From: Dichotomicrobium thermohalophilum
GTDB taxonomy: Bacteria > Pseudomonadota > Alphaproteobacteria > Rhizobiales > Rhodomicrobiaceae
Length of the DNA: 64,000 bases
Assembly (NCBI RefSeq): GCF_003550175.1
Contig: NZ_QXDF01000001.1
Location: 186,001-250,000, forward strand
Reading direction: 5' to 3'
Below, in pieces: positions 8,450 to 22,217 of this stretch; position 1 is the stretch's first letter, and each line of letters begins with the position of its first letter. Below the pieces are notes generated by a model. The model worked only from the letters and a program-made list of their open reading frames with translations, searched no databases and was not told the origin of the DNA. A program made the position numbers and the translations under genes.

Positions 8450-9682
8450 TCAGCGCTGATAGTCGCCTTCGGTGAAGCGCATATTCGCGCCGCGTAGCGT
8501 CGCGCCCCGCAGGTCCGCACCGTTAAGGTTCGCGGCCTGAAGCTGCGCCTGGGTGAGGTCGGCGCCGGCCAGATTGACCGCGACCAGCCGCGCATTCTCC
8601 AGCTTGGCCTCGCGCAGGCTCGCCCCCGCCAGGTTGGCACCGGTGAGATCAGCGCGGTCCAGGTTCGAGCGGTCGAGAGTCGCATAACGCAGATCCCGCC
8701 CCCGTAGCTGCAGGCTCACCCCGGTCCGCGGCGCATCGGCGAGACCTACCAGGTCCGTGTCGGACACGACGAGATTGCGGGAGAACCAACTCTGCCGCTC
8801 GCCGGAAACCGGGTTCACCGCTCCCTCGAACAGATAGGCTGTCGGGAGGAAGGCGAACCGCTGCGCATCCCGCGCTGACGCGCCATAAGGGACGGGCGTG
8901 CGGAACCGCTCGATCGACGCCATCACCCTGTCGACGCCCTCTTCGGGGATCGTAGCCACCGCGAAGGAAAAGAACATCGCCGCAACCCAGATCACAATCA
9001 TTGCGAGAAAGCTCAGCGGATACGAGATAATGCTTTGCCCGAGACCGTTGATGTAGCGCGCGGCCGGGAAGTGAAGGAAGATCCAGAAGATCGCGAAAAT
9101 CAGGAAATCGACCAGGATATAGGCCCGCTGCGCCGTCGTGACCTCGAGATCATGGTACGGCAGGAACACGATCTGGAAATAAATCAGTAACGCCAGCGGC
9201 AGAAGCCAAAGCGTGATTGCGGACATCGCGTGGAGGAATGCGGAAAACAGCCGACTCCGGCTTGGCCCGGCGATGGCCTGAACATAGAAATAGGAATGAA
9301 GCTGAAGGCGTAGCCGGTGCGTACGAATAAAGGCATGGCCTTCCTGTCGCGCGACACGCTCGTGAAACTCCCGCACCTTGCGTGATAGCGAGACGTGCTG
9401 CAGCAGCAGGTTGATATGCAAAAGGAGCAGGATGGCCGGCGCAAAGATGAAGAAGCCGCGCAAACCGATTTCGACCCGCAGGATGGGCAGCGTAACGCGG
9501 TTATTCAAAAGCAGGTCGGCGTGCGAGATGCCAGCCAGCGTGACGAAGAAGTAGGCCAGCAACGCGATGAACACCACCCAGCCAAGGCGCGCGGAGCCGC
9601 TTGCCGCGTTGACATCTGCCAGCAGCGCGGCGTTTCTGGCGTCATTATCGCTCATGGCCTCGCGGGCGGTAACGTGGCTCAT
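8450..9682 (-). CDS. Membrane protein with C-terminal pentapeptide repeats
   Basis: This 410-residue product (start ATG 9682; an in-frame ATG at 9655 is an alternative) has about five to six membrane segments in the first 270 residues, for example [18 protein letters not shown] and [18 protein letters not shown]. About 15 pentapeptide repeats close the protein ([29 protein letters not shown] and similar, A(D/N)LxX pattern), predicted to form a right-handed quadrilateral beta-helix. Between them is a loop region with extracytoplasmic character. The reading frame continues upstream into uvrA territory, but that extension is not credible. Membrane pentapeptide proteins have no single known role. 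Confidence 0.75.
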   Translation of the reverse strand: MSHVTAREAMSDNDARNAALLADVNAASGSARLGWVVFIALLAYFFVTLAGISHADLLLNNRVTLPILRVEIGLRGFFIFAPAILLLLHINLLLQHVSLSRKVREFHERVARQEGHAFIRTHRLRLQLHSYFYVQAIAGPSRSRLFSAFLHAMSAITLWLLPLALLIYFQIVFLPYHDLEVTTAQRAYILVDFLIFAIFWIFLHFPAARYINGLGQSIISYPLSFLAMIVIWVAAMFFSFAVATIPEEGVDRVMASIERFRTPVPYGASARDAQRFAFLPTAYLFEGAVNPVSGERQSWFSRNLVVSDTDLVGLADAPRTGVSLQLRGRDLRYATLDRSNLDRADLTGANLAGASLREAKLENARLVAVNLAGADLTQAQLQAANLNGADLRGATLRGANMRFTEGDYQR

Positions 9683-9845
9683 GGAAGGGACTCGGGGCTC
9701 GGCCGGTTCGGTCGTGAGTGGGGATACCCGCTGATCGCGGAGGCCGCAACCATGGTCCGCAGAGGGAAACAACCAAACCACGGCGTCGGTGCCGGCCTGC
9801 ACGACAACCGCGCCAGAATGAGCGTCAAAGGTTAAGAGTACGCGG

Positions 9846-12734
<2,889 letters not shown>

Positions 12735-12779
12735 TTTTTGGTATGTTGGCTTCCGAGACAGATTTCGGTGAGCAATCTC

Positions 12780-13028
12780 ATGAGTACGACTGAAGCGCCT
12801 AGCTACGCGGATCGGATCACGGTAGATCCGGCACTGTGCAACGGCAAGCCAACGATCCGCGGAATGCGGATCACTGTTCAGACCGTTCTTGAGTATCTCA
12901 GTGCGGGCGAAAGCCGGGAAGAGATTCTGCGACAATTCCCAATGCTGGAGCCCGAAGACATTTCTGCGAGCTTGGCCTTTGCGACAAGCCTGATGGAGCA
13001 TCGCTACAGCTTCAAAGATACGGCCTGA
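12780..13028 (+). CDS. DUF433 antitoxin-like protein
   Basis: This 82-residue protein matches the DUF433 (VapB45-like) family: ITVDPALCNGKPTIRGMRIT, VLEYLSAGESREEIL and FPMLEPEDISASLAFA, a winged-helix-type fold that acts as DNA-binding antitoxin. The start at ATG 12780 has GGTGAG about 7 bases upstream; an upstream in-frame TTG is less likely. Its stop overlaps the start of the next gene (TGATG), the normal arrangement of coupled antitoxin and toxin genes. The pair follows uvrA by 45 bases and has slightly lower GC. Confidence 0.85.
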   Translation: MSTTEAPSYADRITVDPALCNGKPTIRGMRITVQTVLEYLSAGESREEILRQFPMLEPEDISASLAFATSLMEHRYSFKDTA

Positions 13029-13369
13029 TGGCTAAGTACCTGATTGATGCCAATCTCCCACGGAAGCTGAAAATCTGGTCGACCGACCAATATCTGTTTG
13101 TGCATGACATCAACCCTTCATGGCTCGACCATGAAATCCGCAAGTTTGCTCACGAACGCGACCTGACCATTGTTACCAAAGACGCTGATTTTTCCGACTT
13201 TATGTTCGTAGGCATGCCAACTCCCCGCATTATCCACATCCGTTTGGGCAATATGAAGTTTGCCGAACTGGAAGCTTATTTAGAGCGTGTCTGGGGAGAC
13301 GTGTGTCGCATGAGCGATGAATACCGCTTGGTGCGCCTATACCGTGATCGCATCGAGGCAGTCGACTGA
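13028..13369 (+). CDS. DUF5615 PIN-like toxin (VapC45-like)
   Basis: This 113-residue protein belongs to the DUF5615 / Mut7-C-like PIN superfamily, partner of DUF433. Acidic residues expected in the RNase active site are visible in YLIDANLP (Asp near residue 7) and in VTKDADFSDF (Asp cluster near residues 53-58), with HIRLGNMKFAEL later. Such proteins are predicted ribonucleases that cleave RNA when the antitoxin is lost. ATG overlaps the antitoxin stop, so translation is coupled. The target RNA cannot be predicted. Confidence 0.85.
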   Translation: MAKYLIDANLPRKLKIWSTDQYLFVHDINPSWLDHEIRKFAHERDLTIVTKDADFSDFMFVGMPTPRIIHIRLGNMKFAELEAYLERVWGDVCRMSDEYRLVRLYRDRIEAVD

Positions 13370-13843
13370 TCTCGCGTTCGACCGCTGGACTGCACGCTAG
13401 GGGATAGCGATCACATTCCGCCACATTCATGCGCTTAAAAGTAGCGGTGCGCCCGGAGCCACAACCTCCGGGCCGCACTGTCGGCCGGCTGCGTTTGTCA
13501 GGTTGCCGCGTTCCTGGCCGGCCGGCACCCCTGCGCTGCCACGCCAAACGCGAATCGCAGCCCATCATGGAGAATTAAGCCGTACTGGCGCGCCGCCCGT
13601 CAACGGCCCATGAACCATTCGCACCTGTCACCCACAGGTTGCGGGCGCCATCCGATGCGCCGCCGCTTTGCGGCGCAGCATTTCCTTGCTACACTTTAAT
13701 GTCAGGCTGGCCGAGCCTTGCAGCCCGTCCGGGCCAACGACGTCTCGAAGGCCGAACGACCCCGCGGCGCCCGCCGCCTGCGCCGCTACCCTCCAGGCCA
13801 GCCTCAAGCGGCGTCCGGAAAATTGGGTTGCAGGGTTAAGAGT
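13370..13843. other. 474-base gap: no gene seen, contains a strong hairpin
   Basis: Open frames here are short and overlap each other on both strands, without ribosome binding sites; I see no gene. The notable content is a long hairpin at 13447-13478 and a GC-rich palindromic stretch near 13535 (CTGGCCGGCC). Confidence 0.5.
13447..13478. other. Strong GC-rich hairpin in the intergenic gap
   Basis: GCCCGGAG (13451-13458) and CTCCGGGC (13466-13473) are perfectly complementary around a 7-base loop. The stem extends by GTGC/GCAC past a single bulged C, giving 12 pairs. There is no T run, so it is not a classical intrinsic terminator. It could be the 3' hairpin of the toxin-antitoxin transcript or part of a small RNA. 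Confidence 0.55.
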
Positions 13844-14164
13844 ATGTTGAGACACGGCCTCGCTGGGCTGATGGCTGGCGCGTGCCTGATCGGTGCGTCG
13901 GCCGCCGGTTTTGCGCATGATAGCTGGATTTCACGCGGTGAGTACCGCAATCCCGTAACGGGGGAGTGGTGTTGTGGTGACTATGACTGTTTCGCCATAC
14001 CAGCCGACAAGGTAGCCGTCGGTGAAACGGGCTATGAAATCCGCCATATCGGCGAGACGGTGCCCTATGAGCGGGTGCTGCCGAGTGAAGACGGCAAATA
14101 CTGGCGCTGTCACCGGCCGGACGGCACGCGGCGTTGTTTCTTCGCGCCGCGCACGGGCTCCTAG
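13844..14164 (+). CDS. Small exported cysteine-containing protein, function unknown
   Basis: This 106-residue protein has a signal peptide (about residues 1-24, ending in GFAHD). The mature part is compact, with several cysteines: GEWCCGDYDCFAIPAD and, near the end, KYWRCHRPDGTRRCFF. Periplasmic location and even cysteine pairing suggest disulfides. Similar short proteins (signal, HDSWISRG, WCCGDxDC) occur in rhizobia from memory, but I know of no function. I chose ATG 13844 because the signal peptide starts there. Confidence 0.65.
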   Translation: MLRHGLAGLMAGACLIGASAAGFAHDSWISRGEYRNPVTGEWCCGDYDCFAIPADKVAVGETGYEIRHIGETVPYERVLPSEDGKYWRCHRPDGTRRCFFAPRTGS

Positions 14165-14300
14165 AAGCGCGGTATACTGCGCCCCCGACCCTCGGCGCCG
14201 GCTGCGCACGCTGTTGTGATCCCGTTTGACTGGCCAGCTGCGAGCACACGCGCATATGTTTTTGGGTATCCCTTTATACCCATTGTCATGGAGAAACATC

Positions 14301-14822
14301 ATGCGTTTCGTGCAAATCCTCGCGGTCGTCGCCGCGCTCTCCTGGGCCGGCGCCGCGCAAGCCGGCGAACAGTACGTTGATGAAACCGGCTTTGCGATCA
14401 GCGGCCACGACGTTGTCGCGTATTTCGAGATGGAGCAGGCGCCGGTGGGCGAAAAGCAGCCTGAAGCGGTACCGGGCCGCAAGGACATCACGGCGGAATA
14501 CAACGGCGCGACCTGGGCCTTCGCCTCGGAAGAGAACCGTGAGAAGTTTCTGGCGAACCCCGAGAAATACGTGCCGGCCTATGACGGCCACTGCGCATAC
14601 GGCGTCGCCAAGGGCGGCAAGGTCCCGGGCAACCCCGACCTCTGGCGCATCGTGGACGGCCAGCTCTATTTGAACATCACGGAGAACGTCGTCGGCTTCT
14701 GGGAAGAGGACATCCCGGGCAATATCGACAAAGCTCAGTCGAACTGGCCGGGCATTGAAGGCAACCCGGCCTCCGACCGCACAATTCCGTTCTTCACCTC
14801 CGATGCGCCGACCGCCGGCTGA
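14301..14822 (+). CDS. Exported YHS-domain protein
   Basis: This 173-residue protein starts with a signal peptide (about 1-21, AAQAG). The mature part carries a YHS-type domain: FAISGHDVVAYFEM, then YNGATWAFASEENREKFLANPEKYVPAYDGHCAYGVA. YHS domains are small folds often associated with metal binding or metal transport proteins; this exported subgroup is common in proteobacteria, without a clear role. ATG 14301 has GGAGA 7 bases upstream. The gene stands alone before the thiC riboswitch. Confidence 0.8.
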   Translation: MRFVQILAVVAALSWAGAAQAGEQYVDETGFAISGHDVVAYFEMEQAPVGEKQPEAVPGRKDITAEYNGATWAFASEENREKFLANPEKYVPAYDGHCAYGVAKGGKVPGNPDLWRIVDGQLYLNITENVVGFWEEDIPGNIDKAQSNWPGIEGNPASDRTIPFFTSDAPTAG

Positions 14823-14967
14823 TTGCGCGGCGGCCGCGTATAAGGCGTCGCGTTCTCCCCTCTCCCCTGCGTGGCGTCTTTCCCGTGAGACCGGTCGCCG
14901 AGCAGGCGCCGTCTGCGCACCCGGATTTTCGGTGTCGCGCGGACGGCGCTCTTTGTGCTACCGTCTT

Positions 14968-15068
14968 TGGTACCGAGGGGGGCCTGCGGCAGCAGGCTGA
15001 GACCGGATTGGTGCCATCCGGCGACCCTTTGAACCTGATCCGGGTCATACCGGCGCAGGGACGGAAAG
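14968..15068 (+). promoter_or_regulatory. TPP riboswitch upstream of thiC
   Basis: The thi-box consensus is clear: GGGG near 14976, CTGAGA at 14997-15002, and the long conserved segment ACCCTTTGAACCTGATC followed by CGGGTCATACCGGCGCAGGGA at 15024-15061. It folds as the thiamine pyrophosphate aptamer and lies about 90 bases before the thiC start. High TPP is expected to lower thiC expression; in proteobacteria this often works by masking the ribosome binding site. Outer limits (the P1 helix) are approximate. Confidence 0.95.
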
Positions 15069-15127
15069 GTGAGACCAGCCTCGTCAGCCACCGCATCCTC
15101 TGCCCAGAAATCCCGGATCTCCCGTGA

Positions 15128-17002
<1,875 letters not shown>

Positions 17003-17033
17003 CTCATATCCCGAATCGCGCTACCCAAGAGGC

Positions 17034-17744
17034 ATGACGCCAAACGACATTGAACAAACAATCAACGAAGGAGCCAAAATTACTCGGCTCCTCGTTGAGG
17101 ACCAGGAAATGGCCAGCAACTCCTGGTCTCACTTCCTGACGCTCCACAAGTTCTACACAGCGCAAGATGGCGAATGGCGAACTGCCTTACATAAGCTATC
17201 TCAGTCAGGCCGGCTATTCGCCATTCTGGATGCTTTGTTCCGAGACACCGTGATGGCCTGCCTTCGTTTAGTGGATGATGACGGAAAAGCGCTATCTTTG
17301 GTGACAATTCATAAAATCCTATCCAAAGAGCCTGTGCAAAACCGTCTTATTGATGACTTTGATAAGATACCCGCCTCTAATAAAGAACAAGCAAAAGATA
17401 ATATTGGTAGATTCCTGTGCTATTTCCCTGAAAAATGGCCAGAGCCACATAAATCTGGCACTTTCTGGCCGAGGAAAAGTTGGGTTCCTAATGATTGGGA
17501 ATTGGCAGAACTAAGGGCTGAGTTCACTCCGCTTCGCAACCATCGCATTGCCCACAGAAACAAACATGAGCGCCAATATCACATTGATCGTTTGGACGAA
17601 TTCGTGAGGTTGAATGAAAAGCTTCTGTGTATTTCAGCGTGGCTGTTCCATGTTCGTTATACTTACGCTCTAGGAGACCGCGAGAAGGAAGCGGCTGACT
17701 TCTGGTCGTATGCCAAGATCGGTTTTGTCGAGAATAGTGGATAA
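17034..17744 (+). CDS. HEPN/AbiU2-like protein, candidate defence or RNase protein
   Basis: This 236-residue protein is visibly AT-richer than thiC and rlpA on either side. It is all-helical in character. The segment FTPLRNHRIAHRNKHERQY contains an R-x5-H motif (RNHRIAH) in a context like HEPN-fold RNases and the AbiU2 family, where Arg and His form the active site. The N-terminal half (LLVEDQEMASNSWSHFLTLH, FRDTVMACLRLVDD) also fits the helical bundle. AbiU2-like proteins are associated with phage abortive infection. No partner toxin, antitoxin or nuclease gene is adjacent. Assignment is by motif only and moderately sure. Confidence 0.5.
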   Translation: MTPNDIEQTINEGAKITRLLVEDQEMASNSWSHFLTLHKFYTAQDGEWRTALHKLSQSGRLFAILDALFRDTVMACLRLVDDDGKALSLVTIHKILSKEPVQNRLIDDFDKIPASNKEQAKDNIGRFLCYFPEKWPEPHKSGTFWPRKSWVPNDWELAELRAEFTPLRNHRIAHRNKHERQYHIDRLDEFVRLNEKLLCISAWLFHVRYTYALGDREKEAADFWSYAKIGFVENSG

Positions 17745-17774
17745 AGCCAGCCGCCCCCTCTTATGCAAGATCGT

Positions 17775-18149
17775 TCAACGCGTAATGCACACCCGCGTGA
17801 CGCCGCGCCGGAGAAAGCCGAGCTTGCGCGCCGCCGCCTTCGACATGTCGATCACGCGTCCGCGCGCATACGGCCCGCGATCCACGATTTTCACCGACAC
17901 GCTGCGCCCGGTTCGCCGGTCGGTCACGCGCACCCGGCTGCCGAAGGGCAGGCTGCGATGCGCTGCCACCATGTCATTGGGATTGAAACGCACGCCGCTC
18001 GCGGTGCGCTTGCCGGCGAACTTCTCGCCGTACCATGAGGCGGCGCCGCATTGCCGCGCCATCGCCTCGCTACTTAACATTGCCGTTACCAAAACGCCGG
18101 CAACAAGCACAAGCCGTCCGCCTGTGCGGACGCACACATTCCTCTTCAA
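17775..18149 (-). CDS. rlpA: RlpA-like double-psi beta-barrel protein
   Basis: RlpA proteins are septal or cell-wall lytic transglycosylases with a double-psi beta-barrel domain. This short 124-residue form has a signal peptide (about 1-31, ending in AMA) followed directly by the barrel: CGAASWYGEKFAGKRTASGVRF, MVAAHRSLPFGSRVRVTD, and the catalytic VKIVDRGPYARGRVIDMSKAAA with its Asp. It lacks the C-terminal SPOR domain of E. coli RlpA, as many alphaproteobacterial copies do. Whether it cuts glycan is unknown. Confidence 0.88.
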   Translation of the reverse strand: MKRNVCVRTGGRLVLVAGVLVTAMLSSEAMARQCGAASWYGEKFAGKRTASGVRFNPNDMVAAHRSLPFGSRVRVTDRRTGRSVSVKIVDRGPYARGRVIDMSKAAARKLGFLRRGVTRVCITR

Positions 18150-18342
18150 ACATCTCTCCTGTTGAAGCCAATCGGGCTGCCCCGAGTCACGTCATGCCGG
18201 TGATTGCGCGGCGGGCGTGACGCCTCGTCACAGCGAGCGCGGCGGGCCGCGGTGATGCGGAACCAGCGCTCTTTCGCCGCTGGATCGCTTGGGTGAACTC
18301 GCGGTGACCGGGGCCGGGGAGGTTAAGTAATTGTGAATTATG

Positions 18343-19071
18343 TCAAAAAATGAACCCGAGCAGAATCGGCAGCAGGATGGCCGTGGCCAGCGCGTTGAGC
18401 CCCATGGCCAGCCCGGAGAACGCGCCGGCGATCTCGTTGACCTGGAGCGCGCGAGCCGTGGCGATGCCGTGGCTGGCCGTGCCGAGCGCAAGGCCGCGCG
18501 CCGCCCAGTTTTTGATCCGCAGAAGGTTCAGGAGCGGCGGGCCGAGCATTGCGCCCGAGATGCCCGTGACGATGACGAGAACAGCCGTCAGCGAGGGCAG
18601 GCCGCCAAGCTGCTCGGTGATACCCATCGCCACCGGCGCGGTGACCGACTTCGGCGCGAGCGAGAGCAGCGAATCCCGCGAGACGCCCAGCGCCCAGCCG
18701 ATCGCCAGCGCGGACAGCGCCGCCGTCAGCGAGCCGGTGATGACGCTGACCAGCAGGGCGCCCGCCGAGCGTTTGACCTCCGCGAATTGCCGGTAAAGCG
18801 GGATCGCCAGCGCCACGGTCGCCGGGCCGAGCAGGAAATGCACGAACTGCGCGCCGTCGAAATAGGTGTTGTAGTCCGTCCCCGTCGCCACCAGCGCCCC
18901 GACGATCAGCACGACCGCGATCAGAACCGGATTAAGCAGCGGGTTGAGGTTCGCGCGCTCATAGATCCACAGCCCCGCCTGATACGCCGCCAGCGTGAGC
19001 GTCAGGTGCAAGAGCGGGCTGGCGCTCAGATAGACCCAGATGTCGCGCAGTTCCTGAAGCCCGTCCATCAT
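18343..19071 (-). CDS. lrgB: LrgB/CidB-family membrane protein
   Basis: This 242-residue, multi-span protein matches LrgB: LTLAAYQAGLWIYERANLNPLLNPVLIAV, FLLGPATVALAIPLYRQF, LGVSRDSLLSLAPKSVTAPVAMGI (highly conserved SVTAPVA) and ARGLALGTASHGIATARAL. It works with LrgA; the pair was described as holin/antiholin-like, and later as transporters of small organic acids such as pyruvate or glycolate in several bacteria. Its ATG overlaps the lrgA stop by 4 bases, so the two are translationally coupled. Confidence 0.92.
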   Translation of the reverse strand: MMDGLQELRDIWVYLSASPLLHLTLTLAAYQAGLWIYERANLNPLLNPVLIAVVLIVGALVATGTDYNTYFDGAQFVHFLLGPATVALAIPLYRQFAEVKRSAGALLVSVITGSLTAALSALAIGWALGVSRDSLLSLAPKSVTAPVAMGITEQLGGLPSLTAVLVIVTGISGAMLGPPLLNLLRIKNWAARGLALGTASHGIATARALQVNEIAGAFSGLAMGLNALATAILLPILLGFIF

Positions 19072-19421
19072 TCACCCTTTTCCGGCCCGCCCGGTCGCAG
19101 CCAGGCCATGATCGCCGCCGTGACCCCTATGGTTAGCAGCGTGCTGACGATGAGCGCAGCCGTGAGCGAGAGCCATTCGCGCTGGAGAAGCTGGACATGG
19201 AGCATCACGCCAACCCCCGCCGGGATGAATAGCAGCGAGAGGTTTTTCAGCAGCACGTCCGCGACGTTACCCAGATCCTCCGGGATGCCGCCGCGCGCGA
19301 CCAGCCCGGCAAACAGGATGGCCATACCTGCCACCGGCCCCGGCACGGGCAGCGCCAGGGCGGTGACGAAGAGTTCGCCGATCAACTGGCAGACAAGAAT
19401 GAGCGTGAGATAGCCGAGCAT
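19068..19421 (-). CDS. lrgA: LrgA/CidA-family membrane protein
   Basis: This 117-residue protein with four membrane spans matches the LrgA family: GYLTLILVCQLIGELFV, LPVPGPVAGMAILFAGL (the PGPVxGM motif), and LLKNLSLLFIPAGVGVM. It precedes lrgB with a 4-base overlap and likely forms a two-component transporter or membrane complex with it. No regulator of the LytTR type is next to the pair. Confidence 0.92.
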   Translation of the reverse strand: MLGYLTLILVCQLIGELFVTALALPVPGPVAGMAILFAGLVARGGIPEDLGNVADVLLKNLSLLFIPAGVGVMLHVQLLQREWLSLTAALIVSTLLTIGVTAAIMAWLRPGGPEKGE

Positions 19422-19476
19422 CAGCGCCTCCTTGCCTCGGCAGCGCGTCGCGATCCATCGAGTCTGCTAAACCCTT

Positions 19477-19558
19477 GTCATTGCGAGCGCAGCGGAGCAA
19501 TCCAGAACATTCGCCATTGACCGCTGGATTGCTTCGGCCCTTTGGCCCTCGCAATGAC
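19477..19558. repeat. Palindromic intergenic repeat (REP/MITE-like)
   Basis: This 82-base inverted repeat lies between lrgA and the epimerase gene. Outer arms GTCATTGCGAG (19477-19487) and CTCGCAATGAC (19548-19558) match exactly; inner arms GCAATCCAG (19497-19505) and CTGGATTGC (19524-19532) also match. I know this GTCATTGCGAG...CTCGCAATGAC type as a common dispersed element in many bacterial genomes, probably spread by REP-associated transposases. No transposase gene is present here. Confidence 0.85.
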
Positions 19559-19584
19559 GCGCCCCTGACTGAGCAATAAATAGC

Positions 19585-20595
19585 CTACACGCCGTAGAAA
19601 TCCCGGTACCACGCGACGAAGCGCGTGATACCCTCCTCCAACGGGGTCGAGGGCCGGAAGCCGACATCGCGCGCCAGGTCGTCAACATCGGCGTAGGTCT
19701 CCGGCACGTCGCCGGGCTGCATCGGCAGGAAGTTCTTGACTGCCTCCTTGCCGACCGCGCGCTCGATTGTCTCGATGTAGGTCATCAGAGGTACCGGTTG
19801 ATTGTTGCCGATGTTGTAGAGCCGGTAGGGCGCGCTCGATGTGGCCGGGTCCGGTGCCGCAGCGTCCCAGGCCGGATCCGGCGCGGCGACCCGATCCAGT
19901 GTCCGCACGACGCCTTCGGTAATGTCGTCGATATAGGTGAAATCGCGCTTGTGCTTGCCGTGGTTGAACACGTCGATCGGCTCGCCGGCGATGATTTTCT
20001 TGGTGAAGATAAAGGGTGACATGTCCGGCCGGCCCCACGGCCCGTACACCGTGAAGAAGCGCAGGCCCGTGACCGGGAACTGATAGAGATGCGCGTAGGT
20101 GTGCGCCATCAGCTCGCCCGCCTTCTTCGTTGCGGCGTAGAGACTGAGCGGGTGGTCCACATTCTGATGCACGCTGAACGGCATCCGCGTGTTCGCGCCA
20201 TAGACCGAGCTTGAGGAGGCAAACACGAGGTGCTCGACTTCGCCGTAGCGGCAGCCTTCAAGCACGTTCAGCAAGCCCACGATGTTGGAATCGGCGTAGG
20301 CATGCGGGTTTTCGAGCGAATACCGAACCCCCGCCTGCGCGGCCATATGGACCACGCGGTTGGGCCGCTCCTCCAGGAAGATTTCCGCAGTTGCCTTGCG
20401 GTCAGCGAGGTCGGCACGTACGAAGCGGAAGCCGTTGCGCCCTTCGAGCTGTCCCAGGCGCGCTTCCTTCAGCCGGACATCATAATAGTCGTTGAGGTTA
20501 TCGACGCCGGCGACCTCATCACCGCGATCCAGCAGCGCCCTGGCAACATGAAACCCGATGAAGCCGGCAACGCCTGTCAGCAGAACCTTCATCAC
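19585..20595 (-). CDS. NAD-dependent UDP-glucuronate epimerase-like protein
   Basis: This 336-residue short-chain epimerase has the Rossmann motif [31 protein letters not shown], and the catalytic YAATKKAGE (YxxxK) with SSSVYG before it. The NDYYD motif after the nucleotide loop and the [14 protein letters not shown] stretch are typical of UDP-glucuronate 4-epimerases used for capsule or LPS sugars. It stands alone, so the polysaccharide it serves is not shown. Either of two adjacent Met codons could start it. Confidence 0.85.
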   Translation of the reverse strand: MMKVLLTGVAGFIGFHVARALLDRGDEVAGVDNLNDYYDVRLKEARLGQLEGRNGFRFVRADLADRKATAEIFLEERPNRVVHMAAQAGVRYSLENPHAYADSNIVGLLNVLEGCRYGEVEHLVFASSSSVYGANTRMPFSVHQNVDHPLSLYAATKKAGELMAHTYAHLYQFPVTGLRFFTVYGPWGRPDMSPFIFTKKIIAGEPIDVFNHGKHKRDFTYIDDITEGVVRTLDRVAAPDPAWDAAAPDPATSSAPYRLYNIGNNQPVPLMTYIETIERAVGKEAVKNFLPMQPGDVPETYADVDDLARDVGFRPSTPLEEGITRFVAWYRDFYGV

Positions 20596-20651
20596 ACCTC
20601 GCCCGATAAGCGCATCGACAGCGCCATCGGCTTTGCCATATCGGGAATTTC

Positions 20652-21491
20652 CTAACCGGACAACTCCTTCGACCGGCGCACGGCAGCCGCTACGGCCCGT
20701 TTCATCAGGTCACGAAGGCCCGGTTCGCTCATCAGTTCCGCCAGTGCCGCCTCGGTGGTGCCGCCGGGCGACGTAACGTTCTCGCGCAGCTTCGCGGCCG
20801 GCGTATCACTGGCTTCCATAAGCGCGCCGGCGCCCTGGACCGTCACCCGCGCCAGCTGCTCAGCCAAATCGCGTGGCAGACCGGCCTCAACGCCTGCATC
20901 TGCAAGGCATTCCGTCAACAGGAAGACATAGGCTGGGCCAGACCCGGACACGCCCGTGACCGCGTCCATCAGGCTCTCGTCCTCGATCCAGCCGACTTCG
21001 CCAACCGCGCCGAGCAGTTCGGAGCACATCCGCGCCTGCTCCGGCGTCACATCGGCGTTGGCATAGGCCACCGTCATGCCGCGTCCAATGGCCGCAGGCG
21101 TGTTCGGCATTGCCCGGACGATTGGCCTGTTCGGTCCGAGGTGCCGGGCGATGCTCTCGACCGTGCGTCCGGCCGCGATCGACATCGCCACCGTCTGTCC
21201 GCCCATCAGATGGGCAATGCCCGGTAGCACATTGTCCATCTGCTGCGGCTTCACAGCAATGACGATCACACCCGGCACGGTTGTAACGCCCTCGGGGTCG
21301 ACAGCGATGCTGAACCCATGCTCGTCGCGCAGCGCTACCGTCTCGGCCGGCGCGCCGGGATCGACGACAAAGATCTGCTCCGGGTCCAGACCGCCGCGCA
21401 GCCATGCCCTCAGCATGGCACCGCCCATGCGCCCTGCGCCGACGAGCACAATCGGTTCGGTCACGGAAAACGAGTCAGGATATTCCGGCAT
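20652..21491 (-). CDS. proC: Pyrroline-5-carboxylate reductase
   Basis: ProC makes proline from 1-pyrroline-5-carboxylate with NAD(P)H. The 279-residue protein has the nucleotide loop [29 protein letters not shown], and the conserved C-terminal block [19 protein letters not shown] and [16 protein letters not shown]. Length is normal for the family. It lies just downstream (leftward) of the YbjN-like gene with 31 bases between. Confidence 0.95.
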   Translation of the reverse strand: MPEYPDSFSVTEPIVLVGAGRMGGAMLRAWLRGGLDPEQIFVVDPGAPAETVALRDEHGFSIAVDPEGVTTVPGVIVIAVKPQQMDNVLPGIAHLMGGQTVAMSIAAGRTVESIARHLGPNRPIVRAMPNTPAAIGRGMTVAYANADVTPEQARMCSELLGAVGEVGWIEDESLMDAVTGVSGSGPAYVFLLTECLADAGVEAGLPRDLAEQLARVTVQGAGALMEASDTPAAKLRENVTSPGGTTEAALAELMSEPGLRDLMKRAVAAAVRRSKELSG

Positions 21492-21522
21492 CAGAGGCTG
21501 GCTCCGTTTTGCCGGCAGTGTA

Positions 21523-22020
21523 TCACGCTTGCCCCTCGGTCTCGAACATCGTGCCGGCGAGCGCTTCCTCCGCGCGTCGCCCGGCCCAGACGACGAACTG
21601 AAACGCCTGATAATACCGCTCGCAGTTCTCGAGCGCGGCTAGCAGCAGGCTCTCACATTGGTGTGGCGTCGGATCGGCCGAGGTCAGCAGCAGCGCATGA
21701 CGATAGAGCAGCAGCCCTTCATACGCCCAGAAATCGAAATGGCCGACCCAGAGCTGTTCGTTGATCTGTGCCAGCAGGCGATAGACCTCGTCGAGACGTG
21801 CGCGCGGCACCTTCAGGTCGAAGGTGCAGGCCAGGTGCAGCGACTCGAGATCGTCACGCCAGTTGAGCGAGATATGATAGTCGCTCCATGACCCCGCGAC
21901 GGCCAGCGTCAGCTCATCTTCCGCGCTGCGCTCGAACGGCCAGTCCTGCGCTGTGGCAATCTGCTCAACGAGATCGACCGGGTGCGCAATGCGCTCGTAA
22001 ATCGGTTGGGAAAATGCCAT
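21523..22020 (-). CDS. YbjN-domain protein
   Basis: This 165-residue protein begins at ATG 22020 (MAFSQPIYERI); longer in-frame extensions lack family similarity. It resembles the YbjN / DUF1790 family of alphaproteobacteria, with the stretches LVEQIATAQDWPFERSAEDE, LAVAGSWSDYHISLNWRDD, LACTFDLKVPRARLDEVY and LWVGHFDFWAYEGLLLYRHA. The fold is similar to type III secretion chaperones; no biochemical role is agreed. It is immediately upstream of proC and likely in one transcript with it, an association common in this class. Confidence 0.8.
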   Translation of the reverse strand: MAFSQPIYERIAHPVDLVEQIATAQDWPFERSAEDELTLAVAGSWSDYHISLNWRDDLESLHLACTFDLKVPRARLDEVYRLLAQINEQLWVGHFDFWAYEGLLLYRHALLLTSADPTPHQCESLLLAALENCERYYQAFQFVVWAGRRAEEALAGTMFETEGQA

Positions 22021-22217
22021 GCCCTGTCTTTCTGCCCGCCATTTTCGCGTTGTTGCCCTCGAGGCTACGCGCACATCTGCTGCAGCCCCCCCGTGAAACA
22101 CAGGGGTGACGCTCAACCGCCCCCATCTATTGTCGAAGTAACTTGATCAAAACTGATTTTCCGGTACCAGCCGCCCCTGAGTCGCGCAAGCTGGCGCGGC
22201 AGCAGTCCACGGGGAAA

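Noticed and set aside
9683-9845. LexA (SOS) boxes before uvrA and uvrB
   Set aside because: I looked for GTTC-N7-GTTC in the gaps upstream of both genes and found no exact match.
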